A stretch of DNA of 47,893 nt from CAYWHE01 sp964458125. Lineage in GTDB: Bacteria > Bacteroidota > Bacteroidia > AKYH767-A > OLB10. Both the position numbers and the translations under genes were made by a program. Shown here in pieces: positions 33,058 to 41,417 of this stretch. How positions within the stretch are numbered: the stretch's first letter is position 1; the number at the start of each line of letters is the position of its first letter. The notes beneath the pieces were generated by a model. The model saw only the letters and a list, made by a program, of their open reading frames with translations. It had not been told where the DNA came from and did no database searches. Where the stretch lies: NCBI GenBank assembly GCA_964458125.1, contig CAYWHE010000003.1:1-47893 (forward strand), given 5' to 3'.

Positions 33058-33912
33058 ATGGAAAAAATCCATTACATGAAAATAAAAACGTTTCTCCTCT
33101 TACCACTGCTATCCGCTTTTATCCTCACGGTGCATATTACCACCCGTTCGGTTTCGAACAACCAGGGTGCGCCGGCCGGCCATACCGGGTCTCCCTTTGA
33201 TAATAAAACCTGTGCCCGTTCGCAGTGCCATAACACCACAGCCACTCCGCTTACCGGGCTTATTACCTCCACTGTTCCGCCATCCGGTTACGTTCCCGGA
33301 ACGACCTATACGATCACCTGCTCCTGCAGCCAGTCCGGTATAAATAAATGGGGATTCCAGGTGAGCCCGATGAATGCTTCCGGTATGTTGCTGGGAACGC
33401 CGGTCATCACGAATGCCCTTAGCACCAAGATTGTTTCCGGCAAATATATCACCCATACGGCCAGTGGCACGGCAGGTACGGGTTCTAAAACCTGGAGTTT
33501 TAACTGGGTGGCCCCGCTTTCTGGAACCGGAAACGTAACGTTTTACGGAGCTTTTAATTTTGCCAATGGAAATGGAAATTCGTCCGGTGACCTTATCCAT
33601 ACCTCCAGTCTCACCCTTCCGGAAAACACAACAGGCATAAGCGAAACACCTGTCATGGCTTCATCGTTCCGGATCTCTCAAAATCCATTCAGGGAGTACC
33701 TGGAGGTGAGTCTTGAGCTGACAAAGGCAGAAACAGTCCTTCTTTCGCTATTGGATGGCAGCGGGAAGCGTTATTTTTCCCAAGAGCAGCAAGAATTGCC
33801 TCCAGGAAAACAGTTGTTAAGAATGGAAACAGGAAACCTGGCCCCCGGGATTTATTGGGTTCTGGTTCAGACAGGCCAGGATACCCGGCTGCTCAAGGCA
33901 TTGAAATTATAA
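33058..33912 (+). CDS. Secreted choice-of-anchor-V/reeler-like protein with CX4CH motif and T9SS domain
   Basis: The 284-residue product has a signal peptide (about 7-27), a GAPAGHTGSP segment, then C52-A-R-S-Q-C57-H58. In this protein type that position usually holds a CXXCH haem-like motif, and here the spacing is four residues. A reeler-like beta domain follows (about 60-190), and residues 205-284 form a T9SS-type C-terminal domain (SFRISQNPFREYLEVS...LAPGIYWVLV). CX4CH haem sites are known in some c-type cytochromes, so haem binding is possible, but a plain disulphide is as likely. Confidence 0.75.
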   Translation: MEKIHYMKIKTFLLLPLLSAFILTVHITTRSVSNNQGAPAGHTGSPFDNKTCARSQCHNTTATPLTGLITSTVPPSGYVPGTTYTITCSCSQSGINKWGFQVSPMNASGMLLGTPVITNALSTKIVSGKYITHTASGTAGTGSKTWSFNWVAPLSGTGNVTFYGAFNFANGNGNSSGDLIHTSSLTLPENTTGISETPVMASSFRISQNPFREYLEVSLELTKAETVLLSLLDGSGKRYFSQEQQELPPGKQLLRMETGNLAPGIYWVLVQTGQDTRLLKALKL

Positions 33913-33971
33913 ACCGGCGTGAACTGAAATCAAGCCTGCTGGCATCCCAAATAAACGGCAGGATTCAGGAA

Positions 33972-35408
33972 CTAAAGCGTTTTGAGTTCGGTCACCAATT
34001 CCGTCAACGCCTTTTTGGCATCTCCGAAATACATACTGGTTTTTGGATTATAAAAAAGCAGGTTATCGATTCCGGCATATCCGGCATTCATGGAGCGCTT
34101 GTTTACAACAATGTGCCTGGCCTTGTCCACTTCCAGGATTGGCATTCCATAGATGGGTGACGCCGGATCTGTTTTGGCCGCAGGATTCACTACATCATTG
34201 GCGCCAACCACGAGTACCACATCGGTTTGTTCCAGTTCGGGATTAATGTCATCCATCTCAACCAGTTTGCCATAATCCACGTTTGATTCAGCGAGCAGCA
34301 CGTTCATATGACCGGGCATTCGACCCGCAACCGGATGGATGGCATATTTCACCTCTACTCCCCTTTCCTCCAGGAGCATTTCAAGTTCATGGATTACATG
34401 CTGGGCTTGTGCGACGGCTAATCCGTACCCGGGCACAATCACCACCTTTTTGGAATAATTCATCAGGATGGCCAAATCGGAAACGGTAATATCCTTTATC
34501 GAACCTTTGACGTCGGTGCTTGTAGCAGCTGCTCCGCCACCTCCGAAGGCACCAAATATGACGTTGCTCAACGGCCTGTTCATGGCTTTGCACATCACAA
34601 TTGTTAAAAGGGTTCCGGCCGATCCAACAAGAATTCCACCGGTAAGCATCACTTTGTTGTCGTACAAAAAACCGCCAAATGCCGCTGCCAGGCCGGTAAA
34701 AGAGTTTAACAGGGAAATCACCACGGGCATGTCGGCACCGCCAATCGGCAGTACAAACATCACCCCATAAAATAATGCAAAGGCAAACAGCAGATATAAA
34801 AGCGCCTGGCTTTCCGTTCCGCTGAAAATCATATAGGCTCCAAAGGAAAAAACCGCCAGCATAACGGCCGAATTGATGATGTTATAAGATGGCAGCCTGA
34901 CCGGCTTGTTCATGGTTCCATTGAGCTTTAAATAAGCTATTATGCTTCCGGAAAAGGAGACACTTCCGATTATCAGACCGAGTATGATGGGAATCAGGGT
35001 GCCGGTATTACCCAGGTTATGATGAAACTCCATCAGGCCGATCAGGGCCGCACAAGCCCCGCCCATGCCGTTGAATACAGAAACCAGTTCAGGCATCTTG
35101 GTCATCTGAACCCGTTTGGCGGTTAACCAACCGGTAACCGTACCCGCCAGGATGGCCAGAAAAATAAGTCCATAGATAAACAATGCCGGTTGCCTCTGCT
35201 CATAAACGAGGTTTCCCGATTCATCAGCGGACCTGTAAATGTTTAGAAAAACAGTAGCCACAATAGCCAGGCACATGCCGGCCGCAGCCTGAAGGTTACC
35301 TTTCCGGGCCGTTTTGGCATTACCCATCTGTTTCAGACCGGCAATAAACGTAACGGAAGCCAGTATATAAGCTGTGGTGCGGAGGTGATATAACGTTTCT
35401 GGATTCAT
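33972..35408 (-). CDS. pntB: NAD(P) transhydrogenase subunit beta
   Basis: The 478-residue membrane protein has about nine transmembrane helices followed by the NADP(H)-binding domain III. That domain has VIVPGYGLAVAQAQH, VKYAIHPVAGRMPGHMNVLLAE, VLVVGANDVVNPAA and VNKRSMNAGYAGIDN. Together with the alpha subunits it couples proton flow to hydride transfer from NADH to NADP+, making NADPH. The order pntAA, pntAB, pntB, with 38 bases before this gene, fits one operon. Confidence 0.96.
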   Translation of the reverse strand: MNPETLYHLRTTAYILASVTFIAGLKQMGNAKTARKGNLQAAAGMCLAIVATVFLNIYRSADESGNLVYEQRQPALFIYGLIFLAILAGTVTGWLTAKRVQMTKMPELVSVFNGMGGACAALIGLMEFHHNLGNTGTLIPIILGLIIGSVSFSGSIIAYLKLNGTMNKPVRLPSYNIINSAVMLAVFSFGAYMIFSGTESQALLYLLFAFALFYGVMFVLPIGGADMPVVISLLNSFTGLAAAFGGFLYDNKVMLTGGILVGSAGTLLTIVMCKAMNRPLSNVIFGAFGGGGAAATSTDVKGSIKDITVSDLAILMNYSKKVVIVPGYGLAVAQAQHVIHELEMLLEERGVEVKYAIHPVAGRMPGHMNVLLAESNVDYGKLVEMDDINPELEQTDVVLVVGANDVVNPAAKTDPASPIYGMPILEVDKARHIVVNKRSMNAGYAGIDNLLFYNPKTSMYFGDAKKALTELVTELKTL

Positions 35409-35446
35409 ATACGGGAAAGGTGATTATTCGTTTATCCTGAGCGTTA

Positions 35447-35752
35447 TTATTTCTTTTTAAACATTTCAAGCATGCGGTCCGTCACCACAAAACCGCCCAC
35501 TACATTCAGGGTACCCAGAAAAACAGCGAGGAAGCCCAGGGCAAGGGCGAAGTAATCGTCCGGATTAACATTCAGCATGACAAGTATGGCCCCGACGATA
35601 ACGACCCCGTGAATCGCATTGGCTCCGCTCATCAGGGGCGTATGCAGCACGGTGGGCACTCCGCCAATGACTTCGATGCCAACGAAAACGGAGAGAATGA
35701 TAAAAAACAATATATCCTGGTGGTTACCGGTATACTGGATAATGGTTTCCAT
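35447..35752 (-). CDS. pntAB: NAD(P) transhydrogenase subunit alpha, membrane part (part 2)
   Basis: The 101-residue protein has three or four hydrophobic helices with VFVGIEVIGGVPTVLHTPLMSGANAIHGVV and ALGFLAVFLGTLNVVGGFVVTDRML. This is the domain II part that is fused to PntA in E. coli but is a separate subunit in many other bacteria. It belongs with the genes on both sides and completes the proton channel with PntB. Confidence 0.94.
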   Translation of the reverse strand: METIIQYTGNHQDILFFIILSVFVGIEVIGGVPTVLHTPLMSGANAIHGVVIVGAILVMLNVNPDDYFALALGFLAVFLGTLNVVGGFVVTDRMLEMFKKK

Positions 35753-35826
35753 GAAAGTTTTGTTTTAAGTTACAGGGTTTGGTTAATTTCATTTTTTTTT
35801 ATGCTCCGGGAAAATCCATGAACGTC

Positions 35827-36957
35827 TCAGGCCGGGGTTTCTTTTTTCAGGGAAGGATGAACAATGACGCCCTGGTGGGTGATGAGGCTTCCCTGTGTAA
35901 TCGCCTCCTCCATTTCCCATTTAAAGCCTTCGCTGGTAGCCAGGTGGAGAAGGAGCGTCTGAATATTCCTGGCATACAGGTCGCTGGCATTCATGGGCAG
36001 GAGCCCCGGTATATTGCCTTCCCCGATAATGGTTACGCCGTGTTTCTGGACCGTTTTGTTTAATTCGCTGCCGGCTACGTTGCCGCCCTGTTCAACCGCC
36101 ATGTCGACAATAACGGAACCGAATCGCATGCTCCGGACCATTTCGTCCGTTACCAGCAGGGGTGCCTTTTTTCCGGGGATCAGGGCTGTCGTTATCACGA
36201 TATCGGCCTCCCGGATATGTTTGGCCACCAGTTCCTGTTGTTTTTTCAGAAACTCCTCCGATACCCCTTTGACATATCCCCCTTCAATTTTAATACTTTC
36301 ATCTCCTTTTACTTCAATAAAGCGACCACCCAGTGATTCCACCTGTTCTTTTGTTTCGGGCCGGATGTCAGTCACTTCAACCACAGCACCAAGCCTTTTG
36401 GCGGTGGCAACGGCCTGCAGCCCGGCAACGCCCGCTCCGAAAATAATCACTTTGGCCGGACGGATGGTGCCGGCGGCCGTGGTCATCATGGGCAGGATTT
36501 TGCCAATCGTGTCGGCAGCGAGCAGGACGGATTTATAACCTGCAAGGTTGGCTTGTGAACTCAGGGCATCCATTTTCTGGGCCCTGGAAATACGCGGTAC
36601 GGCATCCATGGAAAAGGCCGAAATTCCGGCAGATACGCAGGCCTCAACCACTCCCGGATTGGTGGCGGCAAAAAGGAATGAAATCAAAACGGCATGGCGT
36701 TTCATACCTGCAATTTCTTCCGCAAGGGGTGGATTTACTTTCAGGATAATGTCGCAACCGCCGTAAATTTCATCTTTACCGTTAACAACCAGGGCACCGG
36801 AATCCCGGTATTGATCGTCAGAAAAAAAGGAACGAATTCCGGCATCCTTTTCCACCAGTACTTCAAAGCCCGCTTTGACCAAATTCCTGACAACATCCGG
36901 TGTGAGGGCAACCCGGTTTTCCCTTTCTTTCGTTTCCTTTGGAATTCCAACTTTCAT
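35827..36957 (-). CDS. pntAA: NAD(P) transhydrogenase subunit alpha, NAD-binding part (part 1)
   Basis: With the start at 36957 the product has 376 residues and begins MKVGIPKETKERENRVALTPD, the usual start. The Rossmann fold (about 168-205) reads IFGAGVAGLQAVATAKRLGA with the acidic residue in VTDIRPE, and RFGSVIVDMAVEQGGNV follows. It is the soluble NAD(H)-binding domain I. The frame reaches 37026 upstream but the extra residues are not part of the family. An upstream TACTTTTG at 37117-37124 may be the operon promoter. Confidence 0.94.
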   Translation of the reverse strand: MKVGIPKETKERENRVALTPDVVRNLVKAGFEVLVEKDAGIRSFFSDDQYRDSGALVVNGKDEIYGGCDIILKVNPPLAEEIAGMKRHAVLISFLFAATNPGVVEACVSAGISAFSMDAVPRISRAQKMDALSSQANLAGYKSVLLAADTIGKILPMMTTAAGTIRPAKVIIFGAGVAGLQAVATAKRLGAVVEVTDIRPETKEQVESLGGRFIEVKGDESIKIEGGYVKGVSEEFLKKQQELVAKHIREADIVITTALIPGKKAPLLVTDEMVRSMRFGSVIVDMAVEQGGNVAGSELNKTVQKHGVTIIGEGNIPGLLPMNASDLYARNIQTLLLHLATSEGFKWEMEEAITQGSLITHQGVIVHPSLKKETPA

Positions 36958-37177
36958 AGATCTCAGATAATTCTTCCTGCCGGTTCCCGGGCTGAAGCCA
37001 TGCAAAACGGAAGCATGTAAAGCCACTGAAGCCTGGTCATCCTTCAGCTGTTATTCAAACCAACGGCGACAGGCCTCGGTAAGGCGGTGCAAAGGAAAAA
37101 ATAATAACTGAACCTGCAAAAGTAAAATGTGCAGGACTAATCCCAGTTAAAAAAGGAATCCAGGGATTCCCCTTATC

Positions 37178-39676
37178 TTAATTTGCAAATTCTTCCTTTT
37201 TTGAATCTTTTTTTTCAGGAATTCTGAAATCCAGCGGGTTTTTCACCTTTTCCTTTAACAGGGCAAGGTTCAGCACATCGGCCATATTTTGCACATAGTG
37301 AAATTTCAGGTCGGTGAGGTAGGAAGGCTTGATCTCTTCCACATCTTTCCGGTTATCGGAACTCAGGATAATGTCACTGATACCAGCCCGTTTGGCAGCC
37401 AGTATCTTTTCTTTTATGCCTCCAACGGGCAGAACCTTGCCACGGAGGGTAATTTCACCGGTCATGGCGAGTTTATTTTTGACCTTTCTCTGGGTAAAAG
37501 CGGATGCCAAAGCAGTCATCATGGTAATTCCAGCCGAGGGGCCGTCCTTGGGGGTGGCGCCTTCAGGCACGTGTATGTGTATGTCCCAAAAATCAAAAAC
37601 CCTTGGATCAATTCCGAACTCTTCGCCATGTGCCTTCAAAAAAGCAAGTGCGATGACGGCTGATTCCTTCATCACATCACCCAGGTTCCCGGTCAGCGTT
37701 AATTTTCCCTTTCCCTTACTCAGACTGGTTTCAATAAAAAGAATATCGCCTCCAACTGCTGTCCAGGCAAGCCCGGTAACCACACCTGCCACATCCATAT
37801 GCTGGTAACGATCGCGTAAAAAACGGGGGGCACCCAGAATTTTCTCCGCCTGATCCTTTGAAATTTTTGATTCATAGGGTTCCCCGACAGCCACCGATTT
37901 GGCTATGGTGCGGATTACGGAGGCAATGGTTTTCTCGAGTCCCCTTACGCCTGATTCACTGGTATAGGATTCAACCAGGAATTCAAGCACATCAGACGGA
38001 AACAGCAAATGCTTCTTCTTCAGTCCATGAGCTTCCAATTGTTTGGGAACCAAATGTTTTAAAGCTATCTGTATTTTTTCTTCCACCGTATAACCACTGA
38101 TTTCAATAATTTCCATCCGGTCGCGGAGAGCCGGCTGAATGGCGGACAAATTATTCGCAGTTGCAATGAAAAGCACATGGGACAGGTCGTAATCCAGCTC
38201 CACATAATTATCGTAAAAGTTTGAATTTTGTTCCGGATCCAGCGCCTCCAATAAAGCTGAAGACGGGTCACCGTGAAAATCATTGGTCAGTTTATCCACT
38301 TCATCCAATACAAATACCGGGTTGGAAGATTTTGATTTTTTGATATTCTGTATGATCCGCCCGGGCATAGCGCCAATATAGGTTTTCCGGTGACCTCTTA
38401 TTTCCGCTTCATCCCTTAAACCACCGAGTGACATCCTGACATATTTGCGCCCCAAGGCTTTGGCCACTGATTTACCAAGGGAGGTTTTTCCGACACCCGG
38501 AGGGCCGTACAGGCACATAATCGGTGATTTCATATCTCCTTTCAGTTTCAGGACGGCCAGGTATTCGAGGATACGGTTCTTTACTTTTTCCAAACCATAA
38601 TGGTCCTTATCCAGAACCTTTTGCGCATGATTAATATTGAAATTATCGCTGGTATATTCGTTCCATGGTAATTCCAACAGGAGGTCCAGGTAGTTCATGG
38701 TGACCGAATACTCTGCAGCAGCAGGATTGATCCGGCCCAGGCGCTCGATTTCCTTATTAAATGCATCGGCCGCCTCCTTTCCCCACTTTTTATGCCGGCC
38801 CTTTTCCCGCATTTCATTTAGTTCCTGGTCGGGCGTATTTCCTCCCAATTCTTCCTGTATGGTTTTTAACTGCTGATTCAGAAAATATTCCCGTTGCTGT
38901 TTGTCCAGATCAACCTTCACCTTGCTTTGAATCTGGTTCTTGAGTTCAAGCATCTGGAGTTCTTTGGTAAGATACTCTAAAACCTTGGTTGCACGAGATT
39001 TAAGATCAGCTATCTCAAGCATTTGTTGCTTTAAATTTACTTCCACATTCATATTGGAAGAAATAAAATTGACCAGGAAGGAGGGACTTTCGATATTCTT
39101 TATGGCAAACCCCGCTTCAGAGGGAATCTGGGGGGACTGACGGATAATCTGAAGGGAAATATCCTTCAGGGAATCGACCAGGGCTGTAAATTCCTTATCC
39201 TTAACAGGGGGTTGTTTATCCTGAAAGGGCTTAATCCTTGCCTTCACATAAGGTTCGTTCTGAACCATTTCGACCAGTTGAAAACGCTTTTTACCTTGTA
39301 TGATGACGGTCGTATTGCCATCGGGCATCTGGAGCATTTTCAGGATATGGGCTACCGTACCGGTCTTATTTAAATCTTCAAATGTAGGGTCCTCCACACC
39401 AATATCTTTCTGGGAAACAACGCCAATAATTTTATCGGCTTTATAGGCGTCCTTAATCAGTTTAATGGACTTATCCCTTCCCACGGTAATGGGTATGACA
39501 ACACCAGGGAAAAGTACTGTGTTTCGCAACGGAAGTATGGACAAGACCTCCGGAATGGCTTCGGCATTGATTTGTTCCTCGTCCTCGACGGATAATAAAG
39601 GGATCAGATCCGGTTCATCATCGGCAAAAGAACTAAAATTAAAAATTTCCGGGTTATAATTGGAATTAAACATCAT
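37178..39676 (-). CDS. lon: Lon protease (ATP-dependent, serine-lysine)
   Basis: Lon degrades misfolded and regulatory proteins in the cytoplasm. With the ATG at 39676 the protein has 832 residues: N-terminal substrate domain (about 45-245, LPLRNTVLFPGVVIP), coiled region, AAA+ module with Walker A GPPGVGKT (391-398) and Walker B VFVLDEVDK, and a protease domain. The catalytic dyad is S714 in KDGPSAGITM and K757 in GGIKEKI. The start is either of two adjacent ATG codons (39676 or 39673), and the longer frame begins with TTG. The tail is basic/acidic (KKDSKKEE). It follows the GlmU-like gene on the same strand after 90 bases. Confidence 0.96.
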   Translation of the reverse strand: MMFNSNYNPEIFNFSSFADDEPDLIPLLSVEDEEQINAEAIPEVLSILPLRNTVLFPGVVIPITVGRDKSIKLIKDAYKADKIIGVVSQKDIGVEDPTFEDLNKTGTVAHILKMLQMPDGNTTVIIQGKKRFQLVEMVQNEPYVKARIKPFQDKQPPVKDKEFTALVDSLKDISLQIIRQSPQIPSEAGFAIKNIESPSFLVNFISSNMNVEVNLKQQMLEIADLKSRATKVLEYLTKELQMLELKNQIQSKVKVDLDKQQREYFLNQQLKTIQEELGGNTPDQELNEMREKGRHKKWGKEAADAFNKEIERLGRINPAAAEYSVTMNYLDLLLELPWNEYTSDNFNINHAQKVLDKDHYGLEKVKNRILEYLAVLKLKGDMKSPIMCLYGPPGVGKTSLGKSVAKALGRKYVRMSLGGLRDEAEIRGHRKTYIGAMPGRIIQNIKKSKSSNPVFVLDEVDKLTNDFHGDPSSALLEALDPEQNSNFYDNYVELDYDLSHVLFIATANNLSAIQPALRDRMEIIEISGYTVEEKIQIALKHLVPKQLEAHGLKKKHLLFPSDVLEFLVESYTSESGVRGLEKTIASVIRTIAKSVAVGEPYESKISKDQAEKILGAPRFLRDRYQHMDVAGVVTGLAWTAVGGDILFIETSLSKGKGKLTLTGNLGDVMKESAVIALAFLKAHGEEFGIDPRVFDFWDIHIHVPEGATPKDGPSAGITMMTALASAFTQRKVKNKLAMTGEITLRGKVLPVGGIKEKILAAKRAGISDIILSSDNRKDVEEIKPSYLTDLKFHYVQNMADVLNLALLKEKVKNPLDFRIPEKKDSKKEEFAN

Positions 39677-39766
39677 GTTCAGATTAAGACAATATGGCAG
39701 CAAGTTACTAAATTTTAAGTGTCTGCCCGCCAGTCAATAGTTATGCCACAGGCCGGAGGCAAGCGG

Positions 39767-40936
39767 TCAGATATTTTGAAGGTACAGATAGGTCAGAATA
39801 GCCGTTTCAGTTTCATCGAACAGCAATTGCCGTCGTTTATAGACTTGCTGGGCCAGTTCAATGGCCTTATCAAGCCGGAAGGACTCCATGGCATCAGCGC
39901 CCCCCCAGGAAAAGGAGGGGATCAGTTTTTCGGGGAATCCCGAACCGAATACATTGCAGCTGACCCCAACCACTGTACCGGTATTAAACATGGTATTGAT
40001 GCCGCTTTTAGAATGATCTCCCATAAACAGTCCGCAGAATTGCATGCCTGTATCCACGTATTCCTTCAAAGGGTAATTCCATATTTTCACGTTGCTGTAG
40101 TTATTTTTCAGATTGGAATTATTGGTATCAGCGCCCAGGTTACACCATTCACCTATTACTGAATTGCCCAGAAATCCGTCGTGGGCCTTATTGGAAAACC
40201 CGAATATCACCGAATTTCCCACCTCCCCTCCTACCTTGCAGTGAGGGCCGATACTCGTAGCTCCGTATATTTTTGCACCCATTTTCATGGTGGCGCCTTC
40301 TCCGAGTGTAAAAGGTCCCCTGATCATACAACCTTCCATGATCTCAGCCGCCTTTGAAATGTAAATGGGACCGGTGGACGCGTTCAGAATCGCACATTCC
40401 ACTTTCGCACCGGCTTCGATAAAGATATTTTCCGGTGAAATGACCTGGTTTGAGGACGGGATGGGCGCGGACTTCCGACCAGCTGTGAGCAATTCCACAT
40501 CATAACGGATGGCTTTTTCATTCAGCATAAACATATCCCAGAGGTTACGGATGGAAAAGACCGCACCTTCATAGGGTATCCTTTTATTTTTCTTCGGGGT
40601 AATTTTCCATTCTTCAAGCGATTCTCCCGGAACAAAGGCAGCCAATAACAGGTTGTTTTTAACCAGTTCCTGTCCTGCCTTCAGGGCCTGTATGGCTTTC
40701 ACCAGGGGGGCATCGGGTATGATGCTGCCATTTATCAGGATATTTTCCTCGTCGGGAAGGAGCCTGTATTTCACCGAAAGGTACCGTTCGGTGAGGTAAG
40801 AAACAGGTTCCTGCAACCATCTTCTCCATTTGTCGGCAATGGTCAGTACGCCAACCCGTATTTCCGGAACAGGCCGCGTGAGGGTAAAGGGAAGGAGGTT
40901 TCCCCTGGTCTCATCTTCAAAAAGGATGTAGTTCAT
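39767..40936 (-). CDS. GlmU-like sugar nucleotidyltransferase-family protein with left-handed beta helix
   Basis: The 389-residue protein has an N-terminal nucleotidyltransferase-like half (about 1-170) and a hexapeptide-repeat half (about 190-330: ISKAAEIMEGCMIRGPFTLGEGATMKMG..., GPHCKVGGEVGNSVI). It matches the GlmU-family/NTP_transf_4 type of Bacteroidota (starts NYILFEDETRGNLLPFTLTRP). The glycine-rich LxxGxGTRM loop of true GlmU is not present, so the usual pyrophosphorylase reaction is doubtful. The terminator at 40962-40988 lies between it and rpmE2, so it is transcribed separately from L31. Confidence 0.85.
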   Translation of the reverse strand: MNYILFEDETRGNLLPFTLTRPVPEIRVGVLTIADKWRRWLQEPVSYLTERYLSVKYRLLPDEENILINGSIIPDAPLVKAIQALKAGQELVKNNLLLAAFVPGESLEEWKITPKKNKRIPYEGAVFSIRNLWDMFMLNEKAIRYDVELLTAGRKSAPIPSSNQVISPENIFIEAGAKVECAILNASTGPIYISKAAEIMEGCMIRGPFTLGEGATMKMGAKIYGATSIGPHCKVGGEVGNSVIFGFSNKAHDGFLGNSVIGEWCNLGADTNNSNLKNNYSNVKIWNYPLKEYVDTGMQFCGLFMGDHSKSGINTMFNTGTVVGVSCNVFGSGFPEKLIPSFSWGGADAMESFRLDKAIELAQQVYKRRQLLFDETETAILTYLYLQNI

Positions 40937-40961
40937 AAAAGGTCTATCGCTGTGGCGGATA

Positions 40962-40988
40962 CAAAAAAAGTCCCTTTAAGGGACTTTT
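40962..40988 (-). terminator. Intrinsic terminator of the L31 gene
   Basis: A near-perfect stem AAAAGTCCCT / AGGGACTTTT with a short loop is followed, on the minus strand, by a T run (CTTTTTTTGT). It ends the L31 transcript 22 bases after the stop codon at 41010. Confidence 0.8.
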
Positions 40989-41009
40989 CATAAAATAGTT
41001 GTGAACATC

Positions 41010-41273
41010 TCAACCTTTGGATTCGGTATGTTTTTTATACCGGTTCCGGAATTTATCCACCCGTCCCGCCGTATCCACCAGTTTCATCTTACCGGTATAA
41101 TACGGGTGCGACATCTGGGATATCTCCAGTTTCACCAAAGGGTATTCCATACCGTCCTCCCACTTGATTTTTTCCTTGGTTTCGATGGTTGACTTGGAAA
41201 GAAAGGCAAAATCGCAGGAAATATCTTTAAAAACAACCAGGCGGTAGTTTTTGGGATGAATATCTTTTTTCAT
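41010..41273 (-). CDS. rpmE2: Ribosomal protein L31, type B
   Basis: The 87-residue protein has the type B L31 layout: MKKDIHPKNYRLVVFKDISCDFAF, then SHPYYTGKMKLVDTAGRVDKFRNRYKKH. The zinc-binding CXXC of type A is absent, so it is the zinc-independent form. It is a small basic protein of the large ribosomal subunit. A -7 element TATTTTTG lies 20 bases upstream. Confidence 0.95.
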   Translation of the reverse strand: MKKDIHPKNYRLVVFKDISCDFAFLSKSTIETKEKIKWEDGMEYPLVKLEISQMSHPYYTGKMKLVDTAGRVDKFRNRYKKHTESKG

Positions 41274-41292
41274 TTTTTTTAAATTTGGACTG

Positions 41293-41322
41293 CAAAAATA
41301 GTAAAATTATCTGATCAAACAA
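41293..41322 (-). promoter_or_regulatory. Promoter of rpmE2
   Basis: The minus strand has TTG (41320-41322), about 19 bases of spacer and TATTTTTG (41293-41300), a good match to the promoter consensus. The start codon is at 41273. Confidence 0.5.
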
Positions 41323-41404
41323 CAGGAAACCCTATTTTTTCACAAAGGTACTAAAAGCCTTGTTTACCAGTTCATACCATGGATCAAACGGGTTTGAAAA
41401 ATTT

Positions 41405-41412
41405 TATCTTTG
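41405..41412 (+). promoter_or_regulatory. -7 element very close to the start of the beta-helix lipoprotein
   Basis: TATCTTTG is a perfect TAnnTTTG and ends six bases before the ATG at 41418. A transcription start at the usual distance would leave almost no leader. It also rules out the upstream in-frame ATG at 41379. Confidence 0.45.
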
Positions 41413-41417
41413 CAGCC

